From assembly GCA_008973525.1 (NCBI GenBank), contig WACJ01000514.1, positions 1,426,001 through 1,490,000 on the forward strand: a stretch of 64,000 bases of DNA. The letters are read 5' to 3'. Positions 61,796 through 64,000 of this stretch are shown here, piece after piece. The stretch comes from Stenopsyche tienmushanensis. Lineage: Eukaryota > Arthropoda > Insecta > Trichoptera > Stenopsychidae. Position 1 is the first letter of the stretch. Each line of letters opens with the position of its first letter. The translations under genes and the position numbers were made by a program. The notes under the pieces were generated by a model, which was not told the origin of the DNA, searched no databases, and saw only the letters and a list, made by a program, of their open reading frames with translations.

Positions 61796-62315
61796 AGTGG
61801 GCTTGACGTATATATACGTCCAATATAAACTGCATCGAAATTGGTTAGGACGTATATATACGTCCACAAAATATATGTTGAGTCCTAAAGCAGGCAGGGC
61901 TTTTTTCTGTTTATCGAATGTATGAGTTGTCGATACATGTTTTGATATGAATTTAAGATAGGTAGCAAATTGGTTGCACTTCGCTATTGTGTTGGAGTGG
62001 ACGTGTACTTAAGTTAAGATTCAAAGGCAAACTAATAGTTTTAAAATGGAAGAACAAAAAGACTTATTGATGCTCAGTTCAGACAGCATAGTAAAAAGCC
62101 AACGTATGCCATAAAAAACAGCACTACACCTAAACCTGTGCTTTTGTTTATTGTTTTGTATTTTTTAACTTCTTTATGTATCTAAATAAATAAAAAATAT
62201 AAGTTTCATTGATTTTTTTTATAAATTCTAAGCCTTTAAAACAAAACAAAAATTGAACTCACGCCAGATGGGCGGGACGTATATATACGTCCTAACGAAA
62301 ATGTGCGCGCCCACT
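61796..62315 (+). mobile_element. Possible piggyBac-like deletion derivative bounded by palindromes
   Basis: AGTGGGC at the left and GCCCACT at the right enclose three copies of the palindrome GGACGTATATATACGTCC (61805-61820 shortened by a base at each end, 61848-61865, 62275-62292). Left and right ends share GTTAGGACGTATATATACG in inverted orientation. Inside, a 22-codon frame from 62048 (MEEQKDLLMLSSDSI) runs into a stop, followed by KTALHLNLCF, faintly like the cysteine-rich end of piggyBac transposases. TTAA duplications were not found, so the class is uncertain. Confidence 0.4.
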
Positions 62316-64000
62316 GTATGTAGCGTTATTGAAAAGGAACTTCCTCGCTTAGCAGGTTTAACAAGATGAACTACAAAGTTATATACTGATACCCTGACGC
62401 ACAGAAACGATTCATATTCGAGCATTTTAAAGTCATAATGGACCAATAGCGAACGTTATTTACAGTTCTCGTTAAGTATCAAAATCGACGATATATCATT
62501 GTTAAGCATCCAGAGGGTTGATAAAAATATGTCTCTCTATAAATATGGCGTTGTGTCAATTCCTGGAGGCGAAAAATTCAGAGGTCATTCCCCGCTTAAA
62601 TTCTTTGGCGGGTACATTGTTTGGGTTATCCGCATATAATGTTTTAATTCAAATTACCATATAAATCTGGCTACATGTGAATAATAAATGGCGTAGACTA
62701 CTTCTCGAGTGGATAACCCAAGATAATGCTGAATAATTTGCGATGAATGAGGATCCAAGAAAGGGACATAATATTATATATCCGACAGCCTAATAAAACG
62801 TAATTAAACGCAAAATATGCCACTTGAGGGCTTTCAATCTTCATTAATAATTTTGTTTTATGGTCCCACTGGACCGTAGTAAAAAGCGGCAGAAATAAAA
62901 ATTCGCTATATTTATGCACGCAATTAAATGTGTGTCTGTCTGTTCGTTATAAGTATTTTGCATTGATATTTTTTAATTTTACGTTTTTATTCATGTATTG
63001 AGCACATCTGTATTAAAAATGAATTTGGACCCTTTATAATAAATGTTTTGGATTCAACCAATTTTGTTCAAATTTGTTTATATAATAAAAAAAATCTACA
63101 TTTTATCTATTCATGTTAAATAAAAATTTAAGCTTTAAGTAATAAAAAATATAAATATTTTTTATATTTACTTCGACAAAAAATCCAGAATTTGGTGAAC
63201 TAAATTTGTGTCGATTCTTTATACAGGATTTGCTTTGTGGAAGTTAAATGTAAAATTAAATTATTTAATAAAATTGGAATTATTTGTGTAAGCCTTCATT
63301 AAAAGGTTGACGATCTAAGTCGCGAAACTGAGGTGAGCTATGTTAAGGTAAATCAGATGTGAGATTTGGTATTTGGTGATATGGAAGAGGTAATATAAGC
63401 GCATCTCCAGAACGACTGATAGTCAGTGAGGCCGAACCAACGATCCGCGGCGGCCTGCCGCAACCATCACTCCACTTTTCAATATTTTTAAATTGATTCA
63501 ACCCTAATAAAACCACCCTCAACATCTCCGGATGAGAGTGTCTTTTAAGAAGTTTCTGTGACTTTAAAAATAAGACGTGATTCAATTCAAAATCGAGCCA
63601 AATTTAATTTATTTGAGTGTCGAGCAGAAGAAATAAAGAGAAATTATCGTGCCAAAAAAGTGGAGCCCATCATAAATGATGGGAGATCCTGGGATCATAT
63701 GTTGCATGGTGAGCAAAATTTTTAAATATTAAATTAAATTTGAATTTTGAGCTTCTGTCCGACCGAATTTAGGGGATGATTTTGCGTGATCTACATAGTG
63801 TGGTCTGTGGGTTCATTAAATACCACGTTTCCACCCCATGCGGTTTTACTCCTTTATGAGCATCAACCCCTTTATCAAAGCCAACGCTAAATACAATATA
63901 TGTATTAAAATAACACGAGCAATTCAGAGAAATTTTCAATCGAAGCATACACAATTAATTTGTGCGTTTTAACACTTATTCCCCGGGTTTATAAGATTTA
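62316..64000. other. Intergenic DNA without recognisable genes
   Basis: AT-rich to the end of the window. The 63585-63343 minus frame includes a short GC-richer patch (CGCGGCGGCC near 63446) but no recognisable domain. Confidence 0.4.

Noticed and set aside
1..64000. CRISPR array, operon or prokaryotic defence system
   Set aside because: No regularly spaced direct repeats, no long contiguous reading frames and clear spliceosomal introns; the DNA is eukaryotic.

Overview
The window is strongly AT-rich, non-prokaryotic DNA that looks like an insect or other arthropod genome. The evidence is a spliced cadherin-type gene with GT-AG introns and many decayed eukaryotic transposons: an LTR element, R1/jockey-like LINEs, a Helitron, and mariner, pogo, hAT, MULE-like and possibly piggyBac remnants. 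I see no tRNA, rRNA, CRISPR array, operon or bacterial gene. Species and order cannot be fixed from the sequence alone.

The only convincing host gene is at the left end (1901-6219, + strand). Nine exons join in one open frame with consistent intron phases and encode the last ~622 residues of a cadherin-like protein. It ends in a stop codon without a transmembrane segment, so it is probably secreted. Its 5' exons lie upstream. The exons form a module that has been tandemly duplicated. One intron carries a copy of an unclassified interspersed repeat, here called repeat A.

The rest (about 6.3-64 kb) is intergenic or deep-intronic DNA made largely of transposon debris. In order it holds: a hairpin (6.8 kb); a pogo-like MITE with TA target duplication (8310-8916); an internally deleted mariner keeping both transposase ends (11559-11950); a Helitron helicase pseudogene with a CTAG terminus (12950-14445), possibly nested between two halves of a hAT relic (12521-12604 and 15388-15602); repeat B; a very young non-autonomous LTR retrotransposon (23619-27403) inserted into repeat B; a foldback element (32545-33000); two LINE 3' ends, each nested in a repeat A copy (33403-33925 and 39901-41087); a transposon-derived ORF relic (36894-37516); three copies of a MULE-like transposase C-terminal region (42.5, 46.0 and 46.3-46.8 kb); a repeat A copy bracketed by a long inverted repeat (51.2-52.7 kb); a LINE relic with the reverse-transcriptase FADD box (60.7-61.7 kb, - strand); and a cluster of identical 18-bp palindromes (61.8-62.3 kb).

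I found no evidence for a new multi-gene system. The most informative signals are the nested insertions with readable target-site duplications, the near-identical LTRs, a stop codon shared by two transposase copies, and repeat A, whose constant end carries a stem-loop while its other end varies.
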